NCBI RefSeq assembly: GCF_013284245.2
Contig: NZ_CP085876.1
Span: 6,258,501 to 6,322,500, forward strand
DNA from: Brevibacillus sp. DP1.3A
Lineage (GTDB): Bacteria > Bacillota > Bacilli > Brevibacillales > Brevibacillaceae
Direction of reading: 5' to 3'
Length of the DNA stretch: 64,000 nucleotides
Within the stretch, counting starts at the first letter, position 1, and every line of letters starts with the position of its first letter. A program made the translations under genes and the position numbers. This document shows, in pieces, positions 17,598-26,450 of the stretch. The notes under the pieces were generated by a model. The model saw only the letters and a list, made by a program, of their open reading frames with translations. It was not told the origin of the DNA and did no database searches.

Positions 17598-17809
17598 GAG
17601 AAGAAAAAGCACAGTTCTCTTCGACTCTGACACGCCAGCGTGGGAGATTGACTGTCCGTCTCCCCTGCAAAAAGAGGACCGTCGAGCCAAAGCCACCCTA
17701 CGGGCGGACGTTTCTCAGGGAAGAAGTGTTCGACAAGCGTGGTCCTCTTTTTGCAGTTCCGACTGGGTAGGCGTTGTCAAGGTCTGCGAGCCCTGTGCTT
17801 TTTCTTCTC
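17598..17809. repeat. Nested-palindrome element A (212 bases)
   Basis: Outer arms 17598-17614 and 17793-17809 pair perfectly over 17 bases (GAGAAGAAAAAGCACAG). Inner arms 17665-17680 and 17741-17756 pair perfectly over 16 (CTGCAAAAAGAGGACC). Between them are a hairpin GGGAGA/TCTCCC (17642-17664), a helix GACACGCC/GGCGTTGTC (17629-17636 with 17770-17778) and GTCGA/TCGAC (17681-17685 with 17732-17736). No coding potential. Same architecture as element B with different sequence. It fills the gene-free stretch upstream of the sigma gene. Confidence 0.75.
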
Positions 17810-17844
17810 ACCGGCTTTGCTGCCTCTTAAAACTAAGAAAGCGC

Positions 17845-17890
17845 AAAAAAAGAGCTCGACAGCCTGAAAGGAATCAGGACTGCCGAACTC
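17845..17890 (-). terminator. Terminator of the arginase-like gene
   Basis: Long stem GAG-TTCGGCAG-TCCTGA pairing with TCAGG-CTGTCGA-GCTC, followed on the minus strand by seven T. Confidence 0.8.
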
Positions 17891-17929
17891 ACTAGTAATT
17901 GAATTTATTATTTCATAGATGGGAGGGCA

Positions 17930-18772
17930 TTAAGCACGTACAGATAGTGCCCGTGCGAGCAACTCTACCAGCCTCTGCGCATACTCGCCAGTCGTATCCC
18001 TTGCCCCTGAGAATTCCGTCACTTCCATACTTGTCACGCGCGAATCTCGTAAGACAGTTGCCAGCAATGCCTCCGCTTCGGACAGCGACAATCCAATCTC
18101 ACTTGGAGAATAGGCCGCTGGCATCGCGTCTTTGTGCATGATATCTACGTCGAAATGGACGAGAATTTTGGCATCAGGCGGGATCGATTGGAGCATATGA
18201 GAAACTCGTTCCACTATGCTCCCTTCTGTGAGCTGGGCCAAGGTCATGATATCAACACCGAAAGTCTCTCCAGGCATCTGCTGGCAACCGACAAGGCGGA
18301 TTCGCTCTGCATCCCAGCCGCTTGGTTCGATCCATTGTCCGCGATCCTGAAGCAAAAACCACAATCCCATCCCTGCTGCCCCAATACAGCGGGAAGCCGA
18401 TGGAACTACAGTATCGAGATGACCGTCAAGCACGAGCAGATACGCTCTTTCCTGATACCGAGCCTGATGAGCCTGTGCCGTTGCAACGACCAAACTGCAA
18501 TCGCCACCGAGCATCAAGACAAAGTCGTCTGTATCGAGCCACTCTTGCGCGTGCTTTTGCAGCAAATCCCACAACATACGCGGAGCCGGCCAATTACGAA
18601 CTGGGGGAATATTATGGCGAGGCAAATCATCGGGAAGATGCAGGTTTCCCACATCCTGCACATCCAACCCATGCTGCTGCAACTGCTCGATCAATCCTGC
18701 TGTACGAAGCGCGTCCGGAGCTAATTCTGTACCAGAGACATATGCCCCAGTGAAATGCGGGATACCAGCCAC
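17930..18772 (-). CDS. Arginase/agmatinase-family protein
   Basis: Ureohydrolase-fold protein (about 280 residues) that may hydrolyse a guanidino compound with a dinuclear Mn centre. The three metal motifs are present: GGDCS (GGDHS in most relatives, so the first His ligand is replaced by Cys), LDGHLDT, and HFDVDIMHKD. ESGAR-like EFSGARDTTG near the end fits the conserved Glu. The start is unsettled: GTG 18772 has no properly spaced site, while GGGAGGG sits 7 bases before an AUC codon that would add the residues INVK of the first beta strand. Last gene of the kdp-linked run. Confidence 0.72.
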   Translation of the reverse strand: MAGIPHFTGAYVSGTELAPDALRTAGLIEQLQQHGLDVQDVGNLHLPDDLPRHNIPPVRNWPAPRMLWDLLQKHAQEWLDTDDFVLMLGGDCSLVVATAQAHQARYQERAYLLVLDGHLDTVVPSASRCIGAAGMGLWFLLQDRGQWIEPSGWDAERIRLVGCQQMPGETFGVDIMTLAQLTEGSIVERVSHMLQSIPPDAKILVHFDVDIMHKDAMPAAYSPSEIGLSLSEAEALLATVLRDSRVTSMEVTEFSGARDTTGEYAQRLVELLARALSVRA

Positions 18773-18834
18773 TTTTACGTTGATAAACAGTCCCTCCCAA
18801 GGAAATTCATGGTATGAATGTCCTTAAAAGTATA

Positions 18835-19563
18835 TCACAGCCTGGCTTGCAATAATTGGATGAGGTCACTGACGGATGGTCGCAGCCAGCCATCTGGCAA
18901 GGCTGCCTTCTCCCCGCGCAGCAATTGGCAAGCGAGTGCATTCGGATGGACATCTGCACTTAAGAAATACACTTGGTTCACAGGCTGCGGGAGCGCGTCC
19001 ATGACTTCCACATATTTGTTGACATACACCTGCAACGCATCGCGATAGGCTGGAGTTGTTAGCGCTGCTCCACACCACACGTCAATTCCGGTCAACGCCT
19101 TGGCATGGGCTGCATCCAAGCTTTTGGCGAGCGAGCATACAACGAACAACAGCTTCTCTGGCGCCAGCTTGAACCGCTTTTGATACTGCTTGGCAAAACG
19201 GGCAAGTGTCGCATTCCAGGACGGCGTATCGTAGCTGCCGAGATCAGGAATGCATTTGAGTGCCGCGACTAACTGTTCCTCCCTCTTTATAAACAAGAGA
19301 CCGTCGATCACTTGAAACGAAAGCCCTGCCAACTGCCCTGACAAAAACTCACCCACCCGCTCATGCATGACGCGAGAGATTCGCTGTGAGGATTTGCGCT
19401 TTAGCTTTTGCCGTATGCGCACCTCTTCTTCCTCCAGGTATACCCGTATCAGCCTGGAAAACAAATCTGCCTCCGTAGTTGGCTCTAGTATCAGGCACTC
19501 CAAACGGCTATAGGCGTCTGCCACGCTTTGGTCCCATTGCCCTTCTTTTTCTGTGCCCATCAT
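18835..19563 (-). CDS. Unknown protein, kdp-linked
   Basis: 242-residue soluble, mostly helical protein with no membrane segment, signal peptide or recognised motif. The N-terminal half is highly charged (EEEEVRIRQKLKRKSSQRISR); the centre carries FLSGQLAGLSFQVIDGLLFIKRE; the C-terminal half has CSLAKSLDAAHAKALTGIDVW. It starts 9 bases after the KdpD-like gene behind GAGGGAGG, so it is surely in that operon. Its upstream partners suggest a part in K+ control, but no function can be assigned. Confidence 0.7.
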   Translation of the reverse strand: MMGTEKEGQWDQSVADAYSRLECLILEPTTEADLFSRLIRVYLEEEEVRIRQKLKRKSSQRISRVMHERVGEFLSGQLAGLSFQVIDGLLFIKREEQLVAALKCIPDLGSYDTPSWNATLARFAKQYQKRFKLAPEKLLFVVCSLAKSLDAAHAKALTGIDVWCGAALTTPAYRDALQVYVNKYVEVMDALPQPVNQVYFLSADVHPNALACQLLRGEKAALPDGWLRPSVSDLIQLLQARL

Positions 19564-19572
19564 TAACCTCCC

Positions 19573-21903
19573 TCACATCATATCGGGTGCGTGATCGGCC
19601 ACGACCAGCACATCCATGTGTCGAACCTCCCGCAATAATCGCTGAATGACCGAACCCTCGAGAATTTCCTTCCAGCGGGTCCGCGCCGACTGCCCGATGA
19701 CGACCTGCGTCGTTCCTTTTTCGTTCATATGCCAAACCAGCTTGGTGAAAACCTTGCGTCTGGAAGGGGCTTCGTATCGTTCGAAACGACCTCCGAGCCG
19801 CTCTGTTAGTGCCTTCAGCTTCGCCAGCTGTGTCTCTTCCTCTTCTGTCAGCGACGGATGATCCTGCACGTATGCTACATGCCAGGACGCCTTCAACCGA
19901 TAGGCAATTCGAAACCCTCGGCGAATCAAACGTTCACTGTCAGCTCGCAAATTCACACAGACAAAAATGACTTCCTGCTGCCGCCAAGGCCCGCGCAGCG
20001 TTCGTCGCTCCCACGCCTCCAAGCGTTCGTCGACGTCGTCCGCCACTTCACGCAAGGCCAGCTCTCGAAGCGCGATCAAATTCCCTGTTTTGAAAAAGTT
20101 GGTCAGCGACTGCTCTACCTTTTCCATCGCGTAAATATTGCCCTCCCGCATCCGCTGACGCAGTGCTTTGGGTGAAATATCGATCAGCTCTACCTCATCT
20201 GCCTGATGCAGAATGTGGTCCGGCACCGTCTCTCGCACGCGGATCCCCGTGATTTGCTCGACGCTGTCGTTTAAGCTCTCGAGGTGCTGTATGTTCATTG
20301 TGGATATGACAGAAATACCCGCAGCCAAAATCTTCTCGACATCGTGGTATCGCTTCTCATAGGTACTCCCTGGCACATTCGTATGTGCCAGCTCATCCAC
20401 CAGTACGACCTCCGGATTTCGCCGGATGATTTCGTCCGTGTCCATTTCTTCCAGCGTCACGTTTTTATACGGGATGCGCTTGCGAGGGATAAGAGGAAGT
20501 CCCCCTACCTGCTCAATGGTTTCTTTTCGTCCATGCGTTTCTAAAAGCCCAATCACTACGTCGATGCCATTTTCGGCGAGCTCGTTGCCTTCTCTCAGCA
20601 TCGTGTACGTCTTGCCGACACCAGGTGCGGCTCCTACATATACTTTTAGCGTCCCGCGCTTGATTTTACCGATTTCTTGCTGCATCTCCTCATCGGAGAG
20701 TCGGCGGTACGGATTGGCCGTTACCGCTTGTTCTCGCTTGGTCGGCATGACGCGCTCACCGTCCCGCTCCGAACGATCCGCCACGATCAAGATATCGATA
20801 TTTTTCGTTTGCCGAAGAATCTTATGGACGATGGAGCCGTACCATATCTCTTCCCAGCGCGTACGCTTGGACTGTCCCATGACGATTCGGGACACATTAT
20901 TCTCCATCGCATATGCGACGAGCTCGTTTGCTACGTCCTTTTCACGTGCAAGCATCTGCTCTTCAAAGGTACCTCCGACTTTGTCCACGAGCTTTCCGAT
21001 GGATCTCTTAAAAGTCGCTTCTTCCTTCGTCAGCTTCTTGGATAAAGGGAGAAAACAGACGACCAAGAGCTCTCCGCCGAGCCTCTTGGCAACCTGTTGT
21101 CCTCGCCGAACCAATATCGAGCCATTCCAATGATACTGGGCAGAAACCAGCACCTTCTCTGTGGCTCCTGAAGCCCCTACCATGCCGTGCTTCTCCCGAT
21201 AATCCTCCAAATCCTCGTTTACGCCCGTAGCTACGAACCGAAGAGCGAGTTCTCGTAGCATATGCAGATTGTCTCTGCGAAACAACGGATGCTTGGTTCG
21301 AGTCGGGTTGCGATCGTCTTCTTGCAGCCGTTTCAGAATGGCTTCTGGCGTGACGTCGAGCAATTTCACCTCGTCAGCCATGGCAAGCGTATCCTCAGGG
21401 ACACACTGGTCGATCCGCACTTCTGCCTTCGTCAGTCGCTCCGCCATCTCTTTCATCCCGGCCAATTCGTAAATGTTGACCGTCGCAATCACACTAATAT
21501 TGTGGTTCAGCAAATACTGAACATCGTCTAGGCTAGTTGGGCGCGGAGCATCTGGACGATTACGATGAGCCAAACCGTCTACGAGTACGACTTCCGGATC
21601 TCGCTCGATAATGGCTGCAACGTCCAGATCATGTCTCGCTTCCCCGAGGGAATACCAGATGATTGGCTGGATTTGCTCCAAGCCCTCCCGCTTTTGCGCC
21701 AGCTTGGGATGGGTGGCCTCACCTGAGCCAGCTACGACCACATCAATCCCTTTTTTCTTAAGCGTCTGCCCTTCCATTAGCAGGTGATAGGTTTTACCTG
21801 AGCCACTGACTGCCCCCAGAATGATTTTCAGCCTGCCCCGGTGCATTCTGGAGATGGACTGCAAGATTTCCTCCGGGGACTTTCGCCGAAACTGCTCTAC
21901 CAT
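19573..21903 (-). CDS. kdpD: Tandem KdpD-type sensor protein without kinase domain
   Basis: 776-residue cytoplasmic protein made of two copies of the KdpD N-terminal sensor unit, each a P-loop KdpD domain plus a universal-stress-protein (USP) domain. Copy 2 is canonical: Walker A GAAPGVGKT (424-432) and VDELAHTN (502-509). Copy 1 has diverged: GAVSGSGKT (30-38) and VDGLAHRN (108-115), losing the Walker B Glu. Both USP parts keep GQSxRTRWxEIxxGS. The four membrane helices and the histidine kinase of full KdpD are absent. In Staphylococcus aureus the KdpD USP domain binds c-di-AMP. Follows kdpC by 21 bases. Confidence 0.85.
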   Translation of the reverse strand: MVEQFRRKSPEEILQSISRMHRGRLKIILGAVSGSGKTYHLLMEGQTLKKKGIDVVVAGSGEATHPKLAQKREGLEQIQPIIWYSLGEARHDLDVAAIIERDPEVVLVDGLAHRNRPDAPRPTSLDDVQYLLNHNISVIATVNIYELAGMKEMAERLTKAEVRIDQCVPEDTLAMADEVKLLDVTPEAILKRLQEDDRNPTRTKHPLFRRDNLHMLRELALRFVATGVNEDLEDYREKHGMVGASGATEKVLVSAQYHWNGSILVRRGQQVAKRLGGELLVVCFLPLSKKLTKEEATFKRSIGKLVDKVGGTFEEQMLAREKDVANELVAYAMENNVSRIVMGQSKRTRWEEIWYGSIVHKILRQTKNIDILIVADRSERDGERVMPTKREQAVTANPYRRLSDEEMQQEIGKIKRGTLKVYVGAAPGVGKTYTMLREGNELAENGIDVVIGLLETHGRKETIEQVGGLPLIPRKRIPYKNVTLEEMDTDEIIRRNPEVVLVDELAHTNVPGSTYEKRYHDVEKILAAGISVISTMNIQHLESLNDSVEQITGIRVRETVPDHILHQADEVELIDISPKALRQRMREGNIYAMEKVEQSLTNFFKTGNLIALRELALREVADDVDERLEAWERRTLRGPWRQQEVIFVCVNLRADSERLIRRGFRIAYRLKASWHVAYVQDHPSLTEEEETQLAKLKALTERLGGRFERYEAPSRRKVFTKLVWHMNEKGTTQVVIGQSARTRWKEILEGSVIQRLLREVRHMDVLVVADHAPDMM

Positions 21904-21924
21904 CTCGCAGCCCTCCTTTATTCT

Positions 21925-22488
21925 TTACTTCTTCAATTCGTCCAAAGCCAAATTCAGCTTCGCTACATTGACACGCGGCTCCCCGAATACACCCAAGCTT
22001 CTTCCCACTGTATTCGCTTCAATCAGAGCCTGTAGCTGTACCGGTTCGAGATTGCGCGCCTTAGCTACACGCTCCACTTGTATTTGAGCAGCTTTTGGCG
22101 AGATATGCGGGTCCAGACCGGAAGCGGAGTTGGTCAGCAAATCAGCCGGGATGTCTTCCTGCTTCACGCCAGGATTCGCTGCCAGAAATGCGGCGATATC
22201 CTTTTGCGTACGTTCGATCAGGGCTGGGTTGGATGGCGCGTAGTTGTTCGAGCCAGAGCCTGACGCATTATTATCAATAGAAGAAATGCGTCCCCAGAAG
22301 TACTTCGGATCGGTGAAGGTCTGCCCAATCAGCTCGGAGCCAACCACCTTGCCGCTCGCATCGGTGATGAGACTACCACTTGCTTGCGCAGGCATGATAA
22401 CCTGTGCAACCCCTGTCATCGCCAGCGGGTAGGCAATACCGCAAATCAGCAGCAAAACGAGGCTGAGACGCAAATTTTTCAATATCAT
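21925..22488 (-). CDS. kdpC: K+-transporting ATPase subunit C
   Basis: 187-residue KdpC with one N-terminal membrane helix (about 7-28) and an outside domain. Family signatures are visible: GSELIGQTFTDPKYFWGR, SGSNNYAPSNP, DLLTNSASGLDPHISP and NTVGRSLGVFGEPRVNV. KdpC assembles KdpA and KdpB and raises ATP affinity. Located 35 bases after kdpB in the kdp operon. Confidence 0.95.
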   Translation of the reverse strand: MILKNLRLSLVLLLICGIAYPLAMTGVAQVIMPAQASGSLITDASGKVVGSELIGQTFTDPKYFWGRISSIDNNASGSGSNNYAPSNPALIERTQKDIAAFLAANPGVKQEDIPADLLTNSASGLDPHISPKAAQIQVERVAKARNLEPVQLQALIEANTVGRSLGVFGEPRVNVAKLNLALDELKK

Positions 22489-22523
22489 ATCGGTTCACCT
22501 GAGCTTTCTTTTTTCAATATAAG

Positions 22524-24563
22524 TTACACCAGATTCAATCCGACCAAAATCAAGTCAATCAGCTTGATGCCCACGAACGGAACGATAATTCCTCCCAAGC
22601 CATAGATCACCAGGTTGCGGCTAAGCAACTTTGTCGCGCTCATTGGCGTGTATTTCACACCTTTCATCGCCAGCGGAATCAGGATCGGGATGATGATCGC
22701 ATTGAAGATCAACGCGGACAAAATCGCACTTTGCGGTGTAGCCAGGCCCATAATGTTGAGGGCACTCATTTGTGGGATCGCCAGCATGAACATCGCAGGA
22801 ATGATCGCGAAGTATTTCGCTACGTCATTGGCGATACTGAACGTCGTCAATGCACCGCGTGTCATCAAAAGCTGTTTGCCAATCGCCACGACCTCGATGA
22901 TTTTGGTCGGGTCAGAATCCAGATCGACCATGTTCGCTGCTTCCTTCGCCGCTACTGTACCCGTATTCATCGCCAAACCAACATCGGCTTGTGCGAGAGC
23001 TGGCGCGTCATTCGTACCGTCACCTGTCATAGCGACCAGCTTGCCTGCCGCTTGTTCTTTGCGGATCAGCGCAATCTTGTCTTCCGGCTTGGCTTCGGCT
23101 ACGAAATCGTCCACACCAGCTTCGCGGGCAATCGTCGCTGCTGTCAGCGGGTTATCCCCCGTGCACATGACCGTACGAATTCCCATGCGGCGCAGCTCTT
23201 CAAAGCGTTCGCGCATCCCTGGCTTTACGGTATCTTTCAAATAAATCAAACCGAGAATCGTATTACCTTCTACTACAGCCAATGGCGTGCCGCCAGCCGT
23301 TGCAATCCGGTTTGCTTTTTCATCCAAATCAGCAGGGATGTTGCCCCCTTGCTCTGCCACGTATTTTTTGATGGCGTCGACGGCTCCTTTGCGAATGAGG
23401 ACGCCGCTTGCCAGATTCGTCCCGCTCATTCTTGTTTCAGCGCGGAACTCCACGCCTTCGGAGCCGGGCAATTCCAGTTCAGCAGGTGCCAGACCTTGTT
23501 TTTTCGCCAGCTCTACAACAGAGCGTCCTTCCGGTGTTTCGTCATGGACCGAGCTTTGTGCAGCTACTCGGTTCAATTCCGTGCTTTTGCTGTTGCCTAC
23601 GGTGACAAACTCGGCAGCCATCCGGTTACCATGCGTGATCGTTCCCGTTTTATCCAAAATAATCGTGTTGATGTCACCGGATGCCTCGACGGCTTTACCA
23701 GACATGGCGATGACGTTAAACTGTGTGACCCGGTCCATACCCGCAATCCCAATCGCTGACAAGAGTCCGCCAATCGTTGTTGGAATCAAGCAAACGAGCA
23801 AAGCAATCAGTGTCGCAACCGGAATGGCTGCATTTACATAGTTCGCAATCGGCTGCAAGGTCGTGCAGACGATCAGGAAAATCAACGTCAAGCTGACCAA
23901 TAGCGTATTCAGCGCGATTTCATTCGGGGTCTTCTGTCTTTTCGCGCCTTCTACCAACGAAATCATGCGATCCAAAAACGATTCGCCGGGATCCGTCGTC
24001 ACGCGGACACGGATGCGGTCACTGACTACGCGTGTACCTCCTGTGACAGAGCTGAAATCGCCACCTGCTTCTTTAATGACCGGAGCAGATTCACCTGTAA
24101 TTGCTGATTCGTCCACAGAGGCGACACCCTCGACGATTTCCCCGTCGGATGGAATCAACTCGCCAGCTTCTACTATGACCAGATCGCCTTTTCGCAGTTC
24201 TGTGGAGCTGACGACTTGAATGCGACCATCTTTCCCCACTTTTTTGGCTTGTGTGTCCTGCTTCGTTTTTTTCAAGCTCTCTGCCTGTGCTTTGCCGCGA
24301 CCTTCTGCCAAGGCTTCTGCGAAGTTGGCGAACAAAATCGTCACGAACAGGATAAAGCTGACGACACCGTTGTAAAACGGGTCCGAAGCTCCCCCAAACA
24401 AATTGGGTACAAACGTCAGGAGAAGCGTAATGAAGAACCCGATCTCTACCACGAACATGACTGGATTTTTCATCATTACACGCGGGTCCAGTTTTTTGAA
24501 AGACTCGACAAAGGCCCGCTGGTACAAATCTTTAGGAAGCGCAACCGTGCGCGTTCTACTCAT
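22524..24563 (-). CDS. kdpB: K+-transporting ATPase subunit B
   Basis: 679-residue catalytic P-type ATPase subunit that hydrolyses ATP to drive high-affinity K+ uptake through KdpA. Visible: TGESAPV actuator loop (its Ser is the site of inhibitory phosphorylation in E. coli KdpB), CLIPTTIGGLLSAIGIAGMDRV, phosphorylation site DKTGTITHGN, FSAETRMSG-like FRAETRMSG in the nucleotide domain, CTGDNPLTA and TGDGTNDAPAL. Ribosome site AAAGGAG. It is 65-70% identical by eye to a second KdpB at 30622. Confidence 0.96.
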   Translation of the reverse strand: MSRTRTVALPKDLYQRAFVESFKKLDPRVMMKNPVMFVVEIGFFITLLLTFVPNLFGGASDPFYNGVVSFILFVTILFANFAEALAEGRGKAQAESLKKTKQDTQAKKVGKDGRIQVVSSTELRKGDLVIVEAGELIPSDGEIVEGVASVDESAITGESAPVIKEAGGDFSSVTGGTRVVSDRIRVRVTTDPGESFLDRMISLVEGAKRQKTPNEIALNTLLVSLTLIFLIVCTTLQPIANYVNAAIPVATLIALLVCLIPTTIGGLLSAIGIAGMDRVTQFNVIAMSGKAVEASGDINTIILDKTGTITHGNRMAAEFVTVGNSKSTELNRVAAQSSVHDETPEGRSVVELAKKQGLAPAELELPGSEGVEFRAETRMSGTNLASGVLIRKGAVDAIKKYVAEQGGNIPADLDEKANRIATAGGTPLAVVEGNTILGLIYLKDTVKPGMRERFEELRRMGIRTVMCTGDNPLTAATIAREAGVDDFVAEAKPEDKIALIRKEQAAGKLVAMTGDGTNDAPALAQADVGLAMNTGTVAAKEAANMVDLDSDPTKIIEVVAIGKQLLMTRGALTTFSIANDVAKYFAIIPAMFMLAIPQMSALNIMGLATPQSAILSALIFNAIIIPILIPLAMKGVKYTPMSATKLLSRNLVIYGLGGIIVPFVGIKLIDLILVGLNLV

Positions 24564-24606
24564 GGAAAATTACTCCTTTGCCTCTAGTATTCATTTTTCA
24601 TTCGTT

Positions 24607-24629
24607 GTTCAAAAAGTCTGCTTTTGAAC
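24607..24629. repeat. Short palindrome between kdpA and kdpB
   Basis: GTTCAAAA-AGTCTGC-TTTTGAAC, an eight-base-pair hairpin. The sequence closely matches the outer arms of element D at 53464-53629, so it may be a solo copy of the same repeat. It could also cause partial attenuation or mRNA processing between kdpA and kdpB. Confidence 0.5.
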
Positions 24630-24637
24630 TTCCTCTT

Positions 24638-26311
24638 TTAACGGATCGTTAGCCACTCGGCGATTGGGCCGAGCGCAAGCACAGGCAGGAATGTCAGTGC
24701 GCCTACGATCACCACAGTCGCAATCAAAATCACCGTGAATACACTATTGTCTGTGCGCAGTGTACCCATTGTTTCCGGTACTGGCGTTTTTGCGAGCAAG
24801 GAGCCTGCTACCGCCAGCATCGTAATGATCGAGACGTATCGACCGAACAGCATGACGAGTCCGGTAGAAATGTTCCAGAATGGCGTGTTGTCACCCAATC
24901 CTTCAAAACCAGAACCGTTGTTGGCTGCCGAAGAAGTGTACTCGTACAGCACTTGTGAAATACCGTGGAAACCTGGGTTCGACACTGCAGATGAACCCAT
25001 TTCTGTCGCTAATGCAATAGCGGTTGGTGCCAAAATAATCAGGGGATGAACGAGAATCGCGATGGCAATCAGCTTCATCTCTTTTCCTTCGATCTTGCGG
25101 CCGAGGAATTCAGGCGTACGCCCTACCATCAAGCCCGCCAAGAATACAGCCAAAATCGCATACATCAAAATGTTAATCGTTCCGACACCATCTCCGCCGA
25201 ATACGCAGTTGAGCATCATTTCACCGAGCGGAACTAAGCCGCCAAGTGGTGTCAATGTATCGTGCATGTTGTTCACCGTTCCTGTCGTTGCCGCTGTTGT
25301 CACGGCAGTGAACAAGGCGCTTTGTGCGATACCAAAACGGACTTCTTTTCCTTCCATGCTGCCCATTTGTTGTGACAGGCCAGCCCGCTCCAGCGCCGGG
25401 TTGCCGCTTACTTCATTGGCATACGCCGTGATGAGGAACGCCAGGAACATCACGAACATCGCTCCAAAAATAACCCAACCTTGCTTGCGGCTCTTCGCCA
25501 TGAAACCGAATGCGAATGGCAGTGCCGCTGGGATCAAGAACATCGACAAAATTTCGATCACGTTTGTTAGCGGTGTTGGGTTTTCAAATGGATGCGCGGA
25601 GTTTACCCCGAAGAATCCGCCTCCGTTTGTTCCCAAATGCTTAATCGATACGAGTGAAGCAACCGGACCGCGAGCGATTTGTTGCTCCGTTCCGCTAATG
25701 GTTGTCGCTGTTGCCGTCGGCTCCATCGTCTGCGGCACGCCTTGGGATACCAAGAGCAGTGTCACGACAATCGCCAGTGGAATCAATACACGTGTATGTG
25801 CACGCACCAGGTCAACGTAATAGTTACCGATGCTGCGTTGTCCAGTCAGCCCTCGCATAAAAGCCATCACGACCGCGATCCCTGTCGCTGGCGTGGTAAA
25901 CATCAGGTAAATAATGACCAGCATCTGCGATAGATACGACAATCCGCTCTCGCCGCTGTAATGCTGAAGATTCGTATTCGTCAAAAAGCTGACAGCCGTG
26001 TTAAAGGAAAGCAACGGCTCCATCGCCGCGATTCCACTTGGGTTTCCAGGCAGCATCCCTTGCAAACGAAGCAAGAGATATGCAATAGCTACCATTGAAA
26101 TGTTGCTGACCAGAACAGCCATTGCGTACTGCTTCCAGGTCATATCTGCTACACGAATGCCAGACAGCTTGTATATCGCTTTTTCCAACCCGCCAAAAAC
26201 ACGGTCCAATCGGGTCGTCTCCAGCGAAAAGGAGCGTGCCAAATATTTTCCCATTGGTATGGCGAGCACGAAAAGCACCACCAAAACCAACGCTATTTGT
26301 ATAAAGTCCAC
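24638..26311 (-). CDS. kdpA: K+-transporting ATPase subunit A
   Basis: 557-residue K+-binding channel-like subunit with about ten membrane helices. The four selectivity loops of the SKT fold can be seen: SFNTAVSFLTNTNLQHYSG, KHLGTNGGGFFGVNSAHPFENP, TTAATTGTVNNMHDTLTPLGG and SSAANNGSGFEGLGDNTPFWN. Start is a GTG behind GTAGGAGG. Part of the riboswitch-controlled kdp operon. Confidence 0.96.
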   Translation of the reverse strand: MDFIQIALVLVVLFVLAIPMGKYLARSFSLETTRLDRVFGGLEKAIYKLSGIRVADMTWKQYAMAVLVSNISMVAIAYLLLRLQGMLPGNPSGIAAMEPLLSFNTAVSFLTNTNLQHYSGESGLSYLSQMLVIIYLMFTTPATGIAVVMAFMRGLTGQRSIGNYYVDLVRAHTRVLIPLAIVVTLLLVSQGVPQTMEPTATATTISGTEQQIARGPVASLVSIKHLGTNGGGFFGVNSAHPFENPTPLTNVIEILSMFLIPAALPFAFGFMAKSRKQGWVIFGAMFVMFLAFLITAYANEVSGNPALERAGLSQQMGSMEGKEVRFGIAQSALFTAVTTAATTGTVNNMHDTLTPLGGLVPLGEMMLNCVFGGDGVGTINILMYAILAVFLAGLMVGRTPEFLGRKIEGKEMKLIAIAILVHPLIILAPTAIALATEMGSSAVSNPGFHGISQVLYEYTSSAANNGSGFEGLGDNTPFWNISTGLVMLFGRYVSIITMLAVAGSLLAKTPVPETMGTLRTDNSVFTVILIATVVIVGALTFLPVLALGPIAEWLTIR

Positions 26312-26372
26312 GACAGTTCCTCCTACTCCCTCTAAAAAATGGTTCCAAATAAACGAATGATTCGGGTAACCC

Positions 26373-26450
26373 CTAGTATTTTTCCGGGTAAATCAATGCG
26401 TGGCACAGGTACATCGCAAGCCCTGCCACAATCAGCAGCAACCAGATCAT
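26373..26450 (-). CDS. kdpF: KdpF-like peptide (25 residues)
   Basis: MIWLLLIVAGLAMYLCHALI then YPEKY: a single hydrophobic helix ending in the YALIxPExF-like tail of KdpF, the small lipid-like stabilising subunit of the Kdp complex. Ribosome site GGGAGGG (26460 side). The ATG overlaps the stop codon of the preceding 35-residue peptide gene (ATGA), implying coupled translation. Confidence 0.8.
   Translation of the reverse strand: MIWLLLIVAGLAMYLCHALIYPEKY

Noticed and set aside
17590..17830. Element A as an insertion sequence or group II intron
   Set aside because: No transposase or reverse transcriptase frame and no intron domain V-like motif; only 212 bases long.
22731..23759. Plus-strand open frame of 342 codons opposite kdpB
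   Set aside because: Antisense shadow without ribosome site; the same shadow occurs opposite kdpB2 (31081-31848).
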